From positions 62,001-126,000 of the forward strand of contig WYDT01000008.1 of the NCBI GenBank assembly GCA_013122435.1: a DNA stretch of 64,000 nucleotides. The letters are read 5' to 3'. Below are positions 1 to 9,809 of this stretch, in pieces. The notes below the pieces were generated by a model. That model did no database searches. It was not told the origin of the DNA and saw nothing but the letters and a program-made list of their open reading frames with translations. The DNA is from Chloroflexi bacterium AL-N1. GTDB lineage: Bacteria > Chloroflexota > Chloroflexia > Chloroflexales > Roseiflexaceae. Numbering within the stretch: the stretch's first letter is position 1; each line of letters opens with the position of its first letter. A program made the position numbers and the translations under genes.

Positions 1-573
1 AAAGATGTTGCCCCTGACTTTCAAGACTATACAGTAACAACGGTGCCCCTCTTTGGCGCCACAACACCACAGAGTTATTTTTATGCGAAACCTGGTGGCC
101 AGAGCTTTGCCATTTCAGCAACCAGCAAACAGGCCGAAGCCGCCTGGGAATGGTTTAAATTCTTACATTCTGCTGAGGCTGGAATACTCTGGGTTAAAGG
201 AGGCAATGGACTCTCAGTACATCCTACCGCCAATAAACCTGAGTATATTGAAAATCCAGCGCTAGCAAAACTTGCTACCCTTGGCCCAGACATGACGCGG
301 GTTGGCCCCGATCCATCGCTGCGGAATGCCGCTTTCGGTGAAGTGAAGATAACCAACCCTGAACCGGGAGAACGAGAGATTATGCAAGGTATCTATACTG
401 GTCAGATTACCGATATCGATGCAGCACTCGAAGATCTTGACACTCGATGGACAGCAGCACGTGAACAGGCTATCGCTGATGCACAGGCAGCAGGCGCAGA
501 TGTACGTATAGAGGATTGGATCTTCTCTGACTGGGACATCACCGAAGATTACCTGACCACTACAACAACGTAG
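1..573 (+). CDS. ABC transporter sugar-binding protein, C-terminal part
   Basis: The frame is open from base 1, so the N-terminus lies outside the window; about 190 residues remain. The fragment has the look of the C-terminal lobe of an extracellular family 1 solute-binding protein: a hydrophobic hinge, then the helix EAAWEWFKFL, then a helical tail that counts residues through a translated linker to the stop. In these systems the lipoprotein binds an oligosaccharide outside the cell and hands it to the membrane permeases, which are the next two genes on the same strand. No ATPase gene is present, so a shared MsmX-type ATPase encoded elsewhere is the likely partner. The substrate cannot be read from this fragment; the lyase and sulfatase downstream suggest an acidic, sulfated oligosaccharide. 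Confidence 0.85.
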   Translation, partial: KDVAPDFQDYTVTTVPLFGATTPQSYFYAKPGGQSFAISATSKQAEAAWEWFKFLHSAEAGILWVKGGNGLSVHPTANKPEYIENPALAKLATLGPDMTRVGPDPSLRNAAFGEVKITNPEPGEREIMQGIYTGQITDIDAALEDLDTRWTAAREQAIADAQAAGADVRIEDWIFSDWDITEDYLTTTTT

Positions 574-623
574 TACTAGTACGCGAATTCATCACTCAAG
601 TGTGTTGAGGTAAGGAGCACAGT

Positions 624-1613
624 ATGGCTGTGATACCATCATTTCGCCAAGGACCAAACCCAACAATCGATCGGAACCCTGTTTTTCGCCGTATACGTGA
701 GCACATGTGGGGCTATGTCTTTTTACTGCCACTCATACTCCTATCGCTGATCTTTGTATTATATCCTATAGCAGGCTCGTTTCGCTATGCCTTTTACAAT
801 TGGGATGGTTTTGGTGATCCGACCCAGTTTGTTGGTCTGCGTCACTTCCAGCGTGTTGCCACCGATCCCTTCTTCTGGAATGCCTTTAAAAATACAGTCA
901 TCTACACCATCTTTCTGGTCCCGATTCAACTCACATTGGCACTTATTCTGGCGCTGGTGCTCAATGATGTACGGTTACATTTGTCAAACTTTTATCGTGC
1001 TGTCTACTTCTTGCCTGTCGTGACGAGTATGGCAGTCATTGGCGTAGTGTTCTCTTTGCTCTTTGCCCGTGTTGGGACCAATTATCCACACTGGTTGGTT
1101 GATCTTGGATGGGTGAATCCACGTCTCGGTATTATGCAAAACCCTACGCTGGTCATGCCAGTCATCATTGCGATTGGCATCTGGCACACTCTCGGCCTCA
1201 ATCTGGTCAACTTCCTGGCTGCCTTACAAACGGTACCCAAAGATCTGTACGAAGCGGCTACTGTTGATGGCGCAGGACGATTGGCTAAGTTCTGGTATAT
1301 CACTGTGCCAGCGATTCGTCCTGTTGGTGCTATAATCCTGATCTTTGCAATACTTGGTTCACTGCGTGTTTTTGATATCGTGTGGGTTATGACGCAGGGT
1401 GGGCCATTCTACGCATCAGAAGTGGTTTCAACATATATCTACAGCTACACCTTTGGCTCCAAGTATGGCACATCACAGGCCAATTTTGGGTATGCCTCTG
1501 CTGCAGCGATTTTTATGAGTTTTCTCATTCTGGGATTAACCGTCTTACAGGTTCTTATTGTCGCCCGTTCACGCCGTCGACAGGCCGAAATGCGCCTTGA
1601 TACAGGTGCATAG
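624..1613 (+). CDS. sugar ABC transporter permease, MalF/UgpA type
   Basis: A 329-residue inner-membrane protein with six hydrophobic segments, starting at about residue 30 (YVFLLPLILLSLIFVLYP). The cytoplasmic EAA loop that docks the ATPase is clear near residue 212: EAATVDGAGRLAKFWYITVP. It forms the translocation channel together with the next permease. The start is supported by AAGGAG about 7 nt upstream. It begins 50 nt after the binding-protein gene and ends 33 nt before the next permease, so the three are almost certainly one transcript. The family (carbohydrate uptake CUT1) imports di- and oligosaccharides; the actual sugar is inferred only from the neighbouring enzymes. Confidence 0.93.
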   Translation: MAVIPSFRQGPNPTIDRNPVFRRIREHMWGYVFLLPLILLSLIFVLYPIAGSFRYAFYNWDGFGDPTQFVGLRHFQRVATDPFFWNAFKNTVIYTIFLVPIQLTLALILALVLNDVRLHLSNFYRAVYFLPVVTSMAVIGVVFSLLFARVGTNYPHWLVDLGWVNPRLGIMQNPTLVMPVIIAIGIWHTLGLNLVNFLAALQTVPKDLYEAATVDGAGRLAKFWYITVPAIRPVGAIILIFAILGSLRVFDIVWVMTQGGPFYASEVVSTYIYSYTFGSKYGTSQANFGYASAAAIFMSFLILGLTVLQVLIVARSRRRQAEMRLDTGA

Positions 1614-1646
1614 TCAAACGTTCACCCAATGAAAACGAGGTACATC

Positions 1647-2525
1647 GTGTCAACAACACTTGATACATCAGTGAGCCAGACCACCCGAAGTCAACGACGT
1701 ATACGTATCCAGCTTGATCGAGTGCTCACACATCTCGTGCTATGGAGTATCGGAGTCCTCTATATCTATCCATTCCTGTGGATGCTAGCTGGTTCGCTCA
1801 AGAGTGTTGGTGGTTTTTTTACAGAAGGTCTCAGCATCATTCCCGACGCATGGCGCTGGCAAAATTACATTGACGCGTGGACCCAAGCCAATTTTGGGAC
1901 GTACTTTGGTAATACTGTATTCGTGGCATTCTGGATCGTGCTATTGACCAATATCTTTAGCTCTATGGCCGCCTGTGCACTGGCGCGTACGCAGCTTCCA
2001 GGGAAAAAAGTCTTTCTGGCGATTATCACGCTCACTCTGTTTTTGCCACGCGGATATACCATTATTCCGATTTACGAAATCATCTTGTGGCTAGGGCTGA
2101 ACGATACGCTGTGGGCCGTTGTTCTTGTCGATATGTCAGGAGGGCTTATCTTTTTCACCTTCCTTTATTTTGGCTTCTTCACAACAATTAATCGTGAGAT
2201 TCAGGAGGCTGCCATCATTGATGGGGCTAGCTTTCCACGACTGTACTGGAATATTGTGATGCCTTTGTCGACACCAATGATCGCAACAGTAACTCTTTTT
2301 AGTTTCCGCGATAGCTGGAATGAGTTTTTTATTCCATTGGTGTTTACACTTGGTCGCCCGGAACTACGGACCCTGACAGTTGGCATGGCTGCGTTTGTCG
2401 GTGAAAATAGTACTGATTGGACGTTGATGTGTGCTGGAGCAGTTATTACGATACTGCCGATTGTTGTTGTATTTGTCTTTTTACAACGCTACTTTATTGA
2501 GGGAATTGCTGGGGCAGTAAAATAA
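1647..2525 (+). CDS. sugar ABC transporter permease, MalG/UgpE type
   Basis: The second permease of the CUT1 transporter, about 292 residues, with six hydrophobic segments and the EAA loop EAAIIDGASFPRLYWNIVMP in the C-terminal third. A GTG at 1647 is chosen as start because GAGG lies 6 nt upstream; an ATG at 1629 in the same frame has no ribosome site but cannot be excluded. The polypeptide ends in the hydrophobic tail typical of this subunit (LQRYFIEGIAGAVK). It pairs with the preceding permease to form the heterodimeric channel. The next gene starts 43 nt downstream, so the catabolic enzymes are probably co-transcribed with the transporter. Confidence 0.9.
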   Translation: MSTTLDTSVSQTTRSQRRIRIQLDRVLTHLVLWSIGVLYIYPFLWMLAGSLKSVGGFFTEGLSIIPDAWRWQNYIDAWTQANFGTYFGNTVFVAFWIVLLTNIFSSMAACALARTQLPGKKVFLAIITLTLFLPRGYTIIPIYEIILWLGLNDTLWAVVLVDMSGGLIFFTFLYFGFFTTINREIQEAAIIDGASFPRLYWNIVMPLSTPMIATVTLFSFRDSWNEFFIPLVFTLGRPELRTLTVGMAAFVGENSTDWTLMCAGAVITILPIVVVFVFLQRYFIEGIAGAVK

Positions 2526-2568
2526 ATGTAGATACATGTTTTAACAAATATGTTTGTCTGGAGATCAC

Positions 2569-4419
2569 ATGTACACATTTCATCAGATAAGCCAAGCCAT
2601 ATGTGTCGGTGATGTGCCACCCACAGATTTCCCATATGGAATACCAGTAATTCCAGAACAGTTCACGCAGCTTTGCAATGAACCACATCTTCAGGATTTC
2701 ATTACTGACATACGTCTTGAAGCAGAGCGTGCACAAACGACCGATTTCCCGTATCTGCCATTTCGTTTGTTTCAAACGTTCGATGCAAATGGCAGCCGAC
2801 AAGAGTACGATGAACTTTATGCAGACCGTCGTCGCCGCTTGGGAGTGATAGCATTCACTGCGCTGCTTGATGCAACTGATACAACGATTGAGACTTTAGA
2901 AGAAATTATCTGGGCCATGTGTGACGAGTATACCTGGGCACTGCCCGCACATCTGCCTATTGGTATGGAAGCGAAACAAGCGCATCGCCTTCCCCCAGAA
3001 CAGATGGGAAGCCTGATGGCTGCAGAAACGGCATGTGCCTTTGCCGAGATACTACGATTGCTTGGTGACCAACTCCATCCATTAATTGCTTATCGTGTGC
3101 GACAAGAGATCGCACGACGTGTGTTTGCTCCTCTTTTCAATACCTCGATTCATTTTGGCTGGGAAGACACAGCAATGAATTGGTCGGCGGTTTGTATGGG
3201 AGCCACTGGTATCGCTGCACCCATACTGGAACAAAACCCTGAGCGACTTGCCGATATGATTGAGCGAGTAGTGCGATCTCTAGAGTGCTTTCTGGAAGGC
3301 TATGGTAATGATGGCGGATGTGCTGAAGGGATAAACTACTGGGCCTATGGGTTTGGTTACTATGTCTATTTTGCAGAGGCACTGTATACCTATACAAGTG
3401 GGCAACTAGACCTACTCCAACGCGATAAACTACGAGCTATCGCACCTTTCCCATCCCATGTAAGTTTAGGATCTGGCAACTTTCTCGACTATTCCGATGG
3501 ACATATGCGTGTGCAACTACCTACAGGGATTATATCACGACTGGCGCCTCGATTGCAGGTCTCGGTGCCGAAGATGGTGCACGTGGCACTTACCCGACAC
3601 GACAATCGCTACCGCTGGAGTCATGCCATTCGTAATCTTTTGTGGAGCAATCCACAGTCGTTGAGTCAACCCACACCCCCGACTAAAACATATTTGCCCG
3701 ACCTGTCTTGGGGCATCGACCGACGCTCCTTTGGGTCAACGATGGTCGCTTTTTCTGCGAAAGGAGGGCATAATGATGAGCCACATAAGCATAACGACCT
3801 TGGCCATTTTATTCTCCATATTGGTGGGGAGAGCCTGATTGCAGATCTTGGCCCTGGATTGTACACCCGCGATTACTTCCACAATCATCGCTACAGCTTT
3901 TTACACACTTCTTCCGAAGGGCATTCGGTCCCACTCATTGATGGACATCATCAGCAAGGTGGGCGACAACATACTGCCGAAGTCCTCTCTTATGAATCAG
4001 AACCTGATGGTATAGTATTTGAACTGGAACTAACTCAGGCATATGCTGTTGCTCATCTCTCTCAGCTTACGCGTCGATTTGTCTGGCGCGTTGATGAACA
4101 ACAGCATCAGGCACAGCTCACGCTTACTAACACATGTTTGTTTCAGATCCCGGCTACTTTTGATGAAGTGTTTATAAGCTTCCACTCACCCACACTTGAT
4201 GATGAGCGCATCATATGGCAGGGGAAACATGGTACGATCATAATGGCATATGATCACACCACTTGCAAGGCACTGGTTGAACCAATCACTGCCACAGTTT
4301 TCGATGGGTCTGAACAATTTATATATCGGGTACGTCTGAGTGCACAAAGCCGACAAGTACAACATAGATGTCAGTGTTCGTTTCATATCTCGACCATAGT
4401 AACAGAAGGCATAAAATAG
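2569..4419 (+). CDS. heparinase II/III family polysaccharide lyase
   Basis: About 616 residues with the two-part layout of heparinase II/III-type lyases: an alpha/alpha toroid up to about residue 330 (with GCAEGINYWAYG, as in the family) and a beta-sandwich C-terminal half. The second half carries the histidine-rich family motif NDEPHKHNDLGHF near residue 402. Such enzymes cleave uronate-containing polymers by beta-elimination. No signal peptide is visible, so it should act in the cytoplasm on imported oligosaccharides, like oligo-alginate or oligo-heparin lyases. The ATG at 2569 has TGGAGA 5 nt upstream; an in-frame TTG 15 nt earlier does not. The stop codon overlaps the GTG of the sulfatase gene, which implies translational coupling. 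Substrate specificity (heparin, alginate, other uronan) is not determinable by eye. Confidence 0.88.
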   Translation: MYTFHQISQAICVGDVPPTDFPYGIPVIPEQFTQLCNEPHLQDFITDIRLEAERAQTTDFPYLPFRLFQTFDANGSRQEYDELYADRRRRLGVIAFTALLDATDTTIETLEEIIWAMCDEYTWALPAHLPIGMEAKQAHRLPPEQMGSLMAAETACAFAEILRLLGDQLHPLIAYRVRQEIARRVFAPLFNTSIHFGWEDTAMNWSAVCMGATGIAAPILEQNPERLADMIERVVRSLECFLEGYGNDGGCAEGINYWAYGFGYYVYFAEALYTYTSGQLDLLQRDKLRAIAPFPSHVSLGSGNFLDYSDGHMRVQLPTGIISRLAPRLQVSVPKMVHVALTRHDNRYRWSHAIRNLLWSNPQSLSQPTPPTKTYLPDLSWGIDRRSFGSTMVAFSAKGGHNDEPHKHNDLGHFILHIGGESLIADLGPGLYTRDYFHNHRYSFLHTSSEGHSVPLIDGHHQQGGRQHTAEVLSYESEPDGIVFELELTQAYAVAHLSQLTRRFVWRVDEQQHQAQLTLTNTCLFQIPATFDEVFISFHSPTLDDERIIWQGKHGTIIMAYDHTTCKALVEPITATVFDGSEQFIYRVRLSAQSRQVQHRCQCSFHISTIVTEGIK

Positions 4420-5906
4420 TGCGTATTGTATATATTGACATAGACTCGTGCCGTCCTGATCATCTCGGGTGTTACGGATACCAGCGGCGAACCTCCCCTG
4501 TTATCGATATGCTCGCCAGCCAGGGCGTGCGCTTCCAGAACTGTCACACATCAGATGCCCCTTGTCTGCCGAGCCGGGCGGCCCTGTTCTCTGGGCGTTT
4601 CGGAATTAACAACGGTGTCACCTGTCACCTGGGTCCAGCGAGTCAGTTGCGTTATGCAGGACGTGGTCATACGCACGACCCAATACGACCAATGTGGATG
4701 CAATGTCTGCAACAAAACGGATGGGAAACTGTCTGTTTCTCTGGTTTTGGCCAACGACATCTGGCATGGTGGTTCTCAATAGGTTTTACACATTATTTTG
4801 GTAATCAGTTGCCTGGGGGAAGCGAAACAGCAGCAGAAGTCAACGAAAAAGTGATCGAATGGTTACGCTCCAACGGAACTCTTGACAACTGGTTTTTGCA
4901 TATCAATTACTGGGATGTCCATCACCCCTATGCGGTACCATTAGACTACTTTGAGCGTGTTCAAGGAATGCCTGGATCTACGTACCCTGATGCAACAATG
5001 ATCACACACGATGTTGAGACATTTTATGGCCCACGTACTGCTCGTGACTGGTGGTTTGAAACAAACTGGCAAAACCCACAAAAGGGGCGTACAGCCCGTA
5101 TGCCACGTGGCAACCCTGATACGTTTGAAAACTACATGGGGTTTGTAGACGGTCACGATGCGGGTATTGCTTATGTTGATGAGCGAATTGGTAATATTCT
5201 TGAAGAACTCCAACGGCTGGGCGTCCATGAAGAGACCGCCATCATCATATCAGGAGATCATGGTGAGTCGATTGGTGAACTGGGCATGTATTTTGAGCAC
5301 GGCAATGCCTGTGAAGGTACGACTCACGTGCCACTCATCATATGCTGGCCTGGCGTAACCAAAGCTGGACAGGTAATTGACTCCTTACTCTATCAACTTG
5401 ATCTTGCACCGACTGTACTCGAACTCCTTGGTCTCACAATACCCTCTGGGTGGGATGGCATCAGCTATGCAGGAGCGCTTCGTGGTGAAACAACACAAGC
5501 GCGTGACCACCTGGTTATGGGAGCGGGTATCTACTCATATCAGCGTGCTATACGGACACAACAGTATCGGCTTATTCGCACTATGCACTCAGGTCTGTAT
5601 CCCTACGATCCGCTCTATCTGTTTGATATGTCTCATGATCCATGTCAAACAACCAATCTGGCTGAGACACATCCAACCGTTGTATCCGAATTAGATCACA
5701 TGCTGCTGGAATGGTTGTGGCACTTCACGACTGGGCCTGCTGGTGTGCGCGATCCATTTCAAGAGCAACTACGTATCGGTGTAGACCCTGATCTGTACTG
5801 CCCACGCCACATAATCGAGCAACGTCTTATGGATTTAGGCAGAGATGATCAATTGGCAGATCTCCACCATCGGCGTGATCAGAGTCCACCGTTGCGCCCC
5901 TGGTAA
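4419..5906 (+). CDS. cytoplasmic Cys-type sulfatase
   Basis: A 495-residue sulfatase of the alkaline-phosphatase superfamily. The start is the GTG overlapping the stop of the lyase gene (GTAG overlap) with AGAAGG upstream; this places the metal-binding DID motif near the N-terminus (residues 7-9) as expected. The maturation motif CLPSR begins at Cys49 and would be oxidised to formylglycine by a separate generating enzyme not encoded here. A second metal motif, SGDHGESIGE, lies near residue 285. There is no signal peptide, so substrate desulfation should occur in the cytoplasm. The pairing with a heparinase-type lyase is what suggests a sulfated uronic-acid glycan. An in-frame ATG further upstream (4368) lies inside the lyase gene and was rejected. 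Confidence 0.92.
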   Translation: MRIVYIDIDSCRPDHLGCYGYQRRTSPVIDMLASQGVRFQNCHTSDAPCLPSRAALFSGRFGINNGVTCHLGPASQLRYAGRGHTHDPIRPMWMQCLQQNGWETVCFSGFGQRHLAWWFSIGFTHYFGNQLPGGSETAAEVNEKVIEWLRSNGTLDNWFLHINYWDVHHPYAVPLDYFERVQGMPGSTYPDATMITHDVETFYGPRTARDWWFETNWQNPQKGRTARMPRGNPDTFENYMGFVDGHDAGIAYVDERIGNILEELQRLGVHEETAIIISGDHGESIGELGMYFEHGNACEGTTHVPLIICWPGVTKAGQVIDSLLYQLDLAPTVLELLGLTIPSGWDGISYAGALRGETTQARDHLVMGAGIYSYQRAIRTQQYRLIRTMHSGLYPYDPLYLFDMSHDPCQTTNLAETHPTVVSELDHMLLEWLWHFTTGPAGVRDPFQEQLRIGVDPDLYCPRHIIEQRLMDLGRDDQLADLHHRRDQSPPLRPW

Positions 5907-6190
5907 TGCGTATCGCAGTACGAGAAACGGTGATCCAGCAAGGCCAAGTGACCACATTATGATTTTCAGTACAAACCAAATATACGCTATAAACAAAAAT
6001 GTGAACAAAAAATAAATATTCGTACTAGACAAACTACCGCTTTAGTTATTATACTAGTGTCTAGAAGATATACACATATTTGCTCACAGATCAAATTCGA
6101 TACGTATCGACATTACGAAGTAACAGACTCGGAAACGCTATGTTGTTTGATCACATCGAGGATGATACAATCCAATTTAGGAGGAAATCT

Positions 6191-8647
6191 ATGTTCAGAT
6201 CCACCACGATCCTTACTCGGACGAACCATCTTCTCCACAATGCATCTCGCTTGTTCTGTTTAGTACTACTGGCAACATTACTTACCACAGGCGCTTTGCC
6301 GATCTCACCAACCTATGCCGATACAAGCTTACCCGATTCTTGGACAAGCAACGACATTGGAAATGCAAGTGTTGCTGGCGATACCAATTATGCCAACGAC
6401 ACGTTTACAGTCAAAGGTAATGGCAACGATATTTCATGGACCTGGGATAAGTTTCATTACGCCTCACGAAGCTTTAGTGGCGACGGAGCGGTGGTCGCTC
6501 GTGTAAAGAATTTTGACCATCCAGGCAGTGGTGACCCAGATAAAGCCAAGTATGGCGTGATGATTCGTGAGTCCTTAACGACATGGCGTGCTGAACCCAA
6601 TGTCATGATCGCGATCACCGCCAGTGGGCAAGTTGTTTTCCAGAGTCGTACTGAAGCCGGGGCAGAAACCTCTGTAACTACCGCAGATATAACCATATCA
6701 ACACCATACTGGTTGAGGCTAGAACGGGAGGGCAACACATTTCGCGGGTATGTTTCACCCTCAGGCACATCAGATAGCTGGACGCAGGTAGGCAGCGCAG
6801 ATGTACCACTATCAACCGCTGTGTATGCTGGTCTGGCAGTCAATAGTGCCGATGACAGCAGTCTGGATACCGTCGAGTTTGATAGCGTTGATATTGACCT
6901 CTCAACAATCAATGCAGAAGTCAACTGGAATAGTACTAGAGGAAACACCACTGACTTTAGTTATGGCTTAAACGGCTTCAAGGCATTTAACCCTGAAGAA
7001 GTTGGCAATAGCGCATACAACGACAACCTGAGCTACATGGCACCCGGCATCTTTCGGTATCACAGCGCCGAAATGATGCGCGATTCAAGTGAGCACAGCA
7101 GTGGCTGGCTGGATACCGCTAATCAAACATGGGATGTCGAAAAAATTCAAGCGGCCCTTAGCGCACTTGATGTAGATGGCATCACACCCGTCATGTCGAT
7201 TCCATGGTGGCCAGCGTGGATGGATGGTGACAATGATGGATTTCTTGATGCAGATAAGTTCGACGACTTCGCTCAGTTCTGCGCTGACCTCGTGCAGATT
7301 GTCAATATCGACAATCCTGAGTACAAGTTCACCTACTGGGAAGCTACCAATGAACGTGATAACACCTATTATGTCAAACTGGTGGACCAGAACAAACCAG
7401 ATCGCCTGAACGAGTTGATCGACATTTATAACCAGGCTGCCAAAGCCATGAAAGCTGTTGATCCCAGCATCAAGGTTGGTGGGCCGGCCTTTGCGCGTGG
7501 CGATCTGGTAGAACAGGTTGAGCGCTTTGTGGAAGGCACGGCAAACCAAAGCAACCCGACGACCCTCGATTTCCTGAGTTATCACTTCTATGCCAGCGGG
7601 AGTGCAGGCGACTCCGATAATGCCATTTATAACCGTGTCTATAATCCGACCGACCCTGCAAAAGACTCCCTATTTGTTCACACAGCCGATATTCAGGCCA
7701 TTCTTGACAGCAAGAGCCCCAATCGTTCGATTCCGCTCTGGCTGGATGAATACAATATTAGCTGGACATGGGAAACACGCGACGAACGCATGCAGAACCA
7801 CAAAGGCGCAGTCTACGATGCGTTAGCACTAGTGTATGCGATAGCAAGTGGAGTTGATGCAACCATGGCCTGGAACGAAAAAGATGGTATCTATGGCAAA
7901 ATGGAGAATGATTATAGTCTGACCACCACCGCCCACACCTTCCATTTGATGAATAACTACTTTATTGGCCAGCAAGTAGCTACCTCTACTGATGTTGTGG
8001 GGCCAGTAGTAACCTTTGCTATCAAAGATCAATCACGTTACGCATATCTCATCATCAATCGTACCGACGACATGCATCGTGTCCGCACCACCTTTAACGG
8101 ATGGACACCACCAGCAACATTAGCCAGACATCAGATCTCTGAGTCAGGGTATACGACAGGAACCACAAATTACGACACAATTGTCAATGGATTTGATGCG
8201 CCACCGCACTCCGTAACAGTCTTTACAACTGGTAGCGGCACCAGTACGACCAATTTGCTTACCAATGCTGGATTTGAGAATGGGTTAACTGATTGGGGCA
8301 ACGGGACTGGGCAGATTGTCAATGATGCACAGAGTGGGACTTCAGCTCTGATGCTTAATACCGCTCAGAGCGGACATGGTGCACAAACAGTCCAGAATCT
8401 CACATCAGGGGCAACCTACACCCTTAGCGCTTGGTGCAAAAGAAGTAGCGGTGCAAGCGGTGCAGTTGGTGTGTCGTATTGGAAAGGGGAGACACTGGCA
8501 AAACAATGGCTTAATTGCCCCAGTACCGCATATACAAAACACGAACTAAGCTTTACATTGCCCTCAGATGTTACACAACTAGATATTGGCTTCTGGAATA
8601 ACTGGGGCGTACAATACTATGACGACATAGCCTTGATCAAGTCGTAA
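6191..8647 (+). CDS. secreted glycoside hydrolase, clan GH-A-like, with C-terminal CBM
   Basis: About 818 residues. ATG 6191 follows a strong AGGAGG and opens a signal peptide ending near PISPTYA; earlier in-frame starts would ruin it. Three parts follow: a concanavalin-like beta-sandwich (about residues 45-235, DUF1349-like), a TIM-barrel-like catalytic region (about 240-650), and a CBM4/9-like carbohydrate-binding domain at the C-terminus (NLLTNAGFENGLTDW). Candidate acid/base Glu388 sits in WEATNERD and candidate nucleophile Glu520 in LWLDEYNISW, a spacing that suits GH39/GH5-like clan-A enzymes. It is the only clearly exported enzyme of the operon and probably makes the oligosaccharides that the transporter imports. 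The exact GH family is not recognised. Confidence 0.82.
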   Translation: MFRSTTILTRTNHLLHNASRLFCLVLLATLLTTGALPISPTYADTSLPDSWTSNDIGNASVAGDTNYANDTFTVKGNGNDISWTWDKFHYASRSFSGDGAVVARVKNFDHPGSGDPDKAKYGVMIRESLTTWRAEPNVMIAITASGQVVFQSRTEAGAETSVTTADITISTPYWLRLEREGNTFRGYVSPSGTSDSWTQVGSADVPLSTAVYAGLAVNSADDSSLDTVEFDSVDIDLSTINAEVNWNSTRGNTTDFSYGLNGFKAFNPEEVGNSAYNDNLSYMAPGIFRYHSAEMMRDSSEHSSGWLDTANQTWDVEKIQAALSALDVDGITPVMSIPWWPAWMDGDNDGFLDADKFDDFAQFCADLVQIVNIDNPEYKFTYWEATNERDNTYYVKLVDQNKPDRLNELIDIYNQAAKAMKAVDPSIKVGGPAFARGDLVEQVERFVEGTANQSNPTTLDFLSYHFYASGSAGDSDNAIYNRVYNPTDPAKDSLFVHTADIQAILDSKSPNRSIPLWLDEYNISWTWETRDERMQNHKGAVYDALALVYAIASGVDATMAWNEKDGIYGKMENDYSLTTTAHTFHLMNNYFIGQQVATSTDVVGPVVTFAIKDQSRYAYLIINRTDDMHRVRTTFNGWTPPATLARHQISESGYTTGTTNYDTIVNGFDAPPHSVTVFTTGSGTSTTNLLTNAGFENGLTDWGNGTGQIVNDAQSGTSALMLNTAQSGHGAQTVQNLTSGATYTLSAWCKRSSGASGAVGVSYWKGETLAKQWLNCPSTAYTKHELSFTLPSDVTQLDIGFWNNWGVQYYDDIALIKS

Positions 8648-8789
8648 ATCGCAACGTCAGGTGGCATGGAATATCTGGATAGCCTATCTAAGCAGCGCAA
8701 AAGACAGATGATGTTAAAATGAGGATACATATCAATCTATACACATAATACCTATCTGTATGGCTCATAATGTTGTGGAGGACTTCCAT

Positions 8790-9755
8790 ATGGCCCTGTT
8801 TGACATGCCACTTGACCAATTGCAAGGCTATCGTCCTGATCGTGATGAGCCGCAGGACTTTGATGCGTTCTGGCAACATACATTGACCGAATGTCGTAAG
8901 TTTCCGCTCAACGCAACGTTTGAACTCATGGACTTTCACCTGCAACTGGTGGAAACCTTTGACGTAACTTTTAATGGTTATGGTGGTCAGCCTATCAAAG
9001 GCTGGTTGACTCTGCCTCGTCAGCGTTCAGCACCGTTGCCCTGTATCGTCGAGTATATTGGCTACGGTGGCGGACGGGGCTTTCCCACCGAACGGCTCCT
9101 CTGGAGCAGCGCCGGATATGCTCATCTGGTGATGGACACCCGTGGTCAGGGGAGTACATGGAGTAAGGGCGATACTCCCGATTATGAGCCTGATGGGAGT
9201 AACCCACAACACCCAGGATTTTTGACACGGGGCATCCTTGATCCGCAGACCTACTATTATCGTCGTGTGTTCACCGATGCAGTACGGGCTGTTGAGACCA
9301 CCCAAGCACACCCTGACATTGATAACCAACAGATCATGATTTCTGGTGGGAGTCAGGGCGGTGGTATGGCGCTCGCAGTTAGCGCATTGATGCCGGAAGT
9401 ACAGGTGGCTTTTATTGATGTCCCTTTCCTGTGCCACTATCGCCGTGCTACCGAGATTACCGATGCAATGCCATATACAGAGATCTCACGATACTGTACG
9501 GTTCATCGGGATAAAATCGACACTGTCTTTACCACACTACGTTACTTCGACGGTGTAAACTTTGCGGCACGAGCACGCTGTCGAGCGCTCTTCTCGGTTG
9601 GTCTGATGGACAACGTCTGTCCACCATCAACTGTTTTTGCGGCATACAATCATTTTGTCGGTCCTAAAGAGATACGGGTGTGGCATTACAACCACCACGA
9701 AGGTGGTGGCTCGTATCAGGATATTGAGAAACTCGCGTTTCTGAATAGAAGCTAA
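8790..9755 (+). CDS. acetyl esterase, CE7 (acetylxylan esterase/cephalosporin-C deacetylase)
   Basis: A 321-residue alpha/beta hydrolase of the usual CE7 length. ATG 8790 is chosen because GGAGG lies 7 nt upstream and the start then matches the family N-terminus ([14 protein letters not shown]). Family markers are RGQG at 118-121, the nucleophile elbow SGGSQGG with Ser188, Asp274 in GLMDNVCPP, and the charge-relay His302/303 in [10 protein letters not shown]7 enzymes remove acetyl groups from short oligosaccharides and act inside the cell, consistent with the absence of a signal peptide. Its place between the exported hydrolase and the GH37-like enzyme implies that the imported oligosaccharide is acetylated. 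Confidence 0.93.
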   Translation: MALFDMPLDQLQGYRPDRDEPQDFDAFWQHTLTECRKFPLNATFELMDFHLQLVETFDVTFNGYGGQPIKGWLTLPRQRSAPLPCIVEYIGYGGGRGFPTERLLWSSAGYAHLVMDTRGQGSTWSKGDTPDYEPDGSNPQHPGFLTRGILDPQTYYYRRVFTDAVRAVETTQAHPDIDNQQIMISGGSQGGGMALAVSALMPEVQVAFIDVPFLCHYRRATEITDAMPYTEISRYCTVHRDKIDTVFTTLRYFDGVNFAARARCRALFSVGLMDNVCPPSTVFAAYNHFVGPKEIRVWHYNHHEGGGSYQDIEKLAFLNRS

Positions 9756-9809
9756 TGTCTGCTGTTTCTCATTGAGAGCTATCTGAGAAGCGATCAGGTT
9801 TATCACACA

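Noticed and set aside
4368-4418. Upstream ATG for the sulfatase
   Set aside because: Lies within the lyase gene; the overlapping GTG has a good ribosome site and gives the normal N-terminus.
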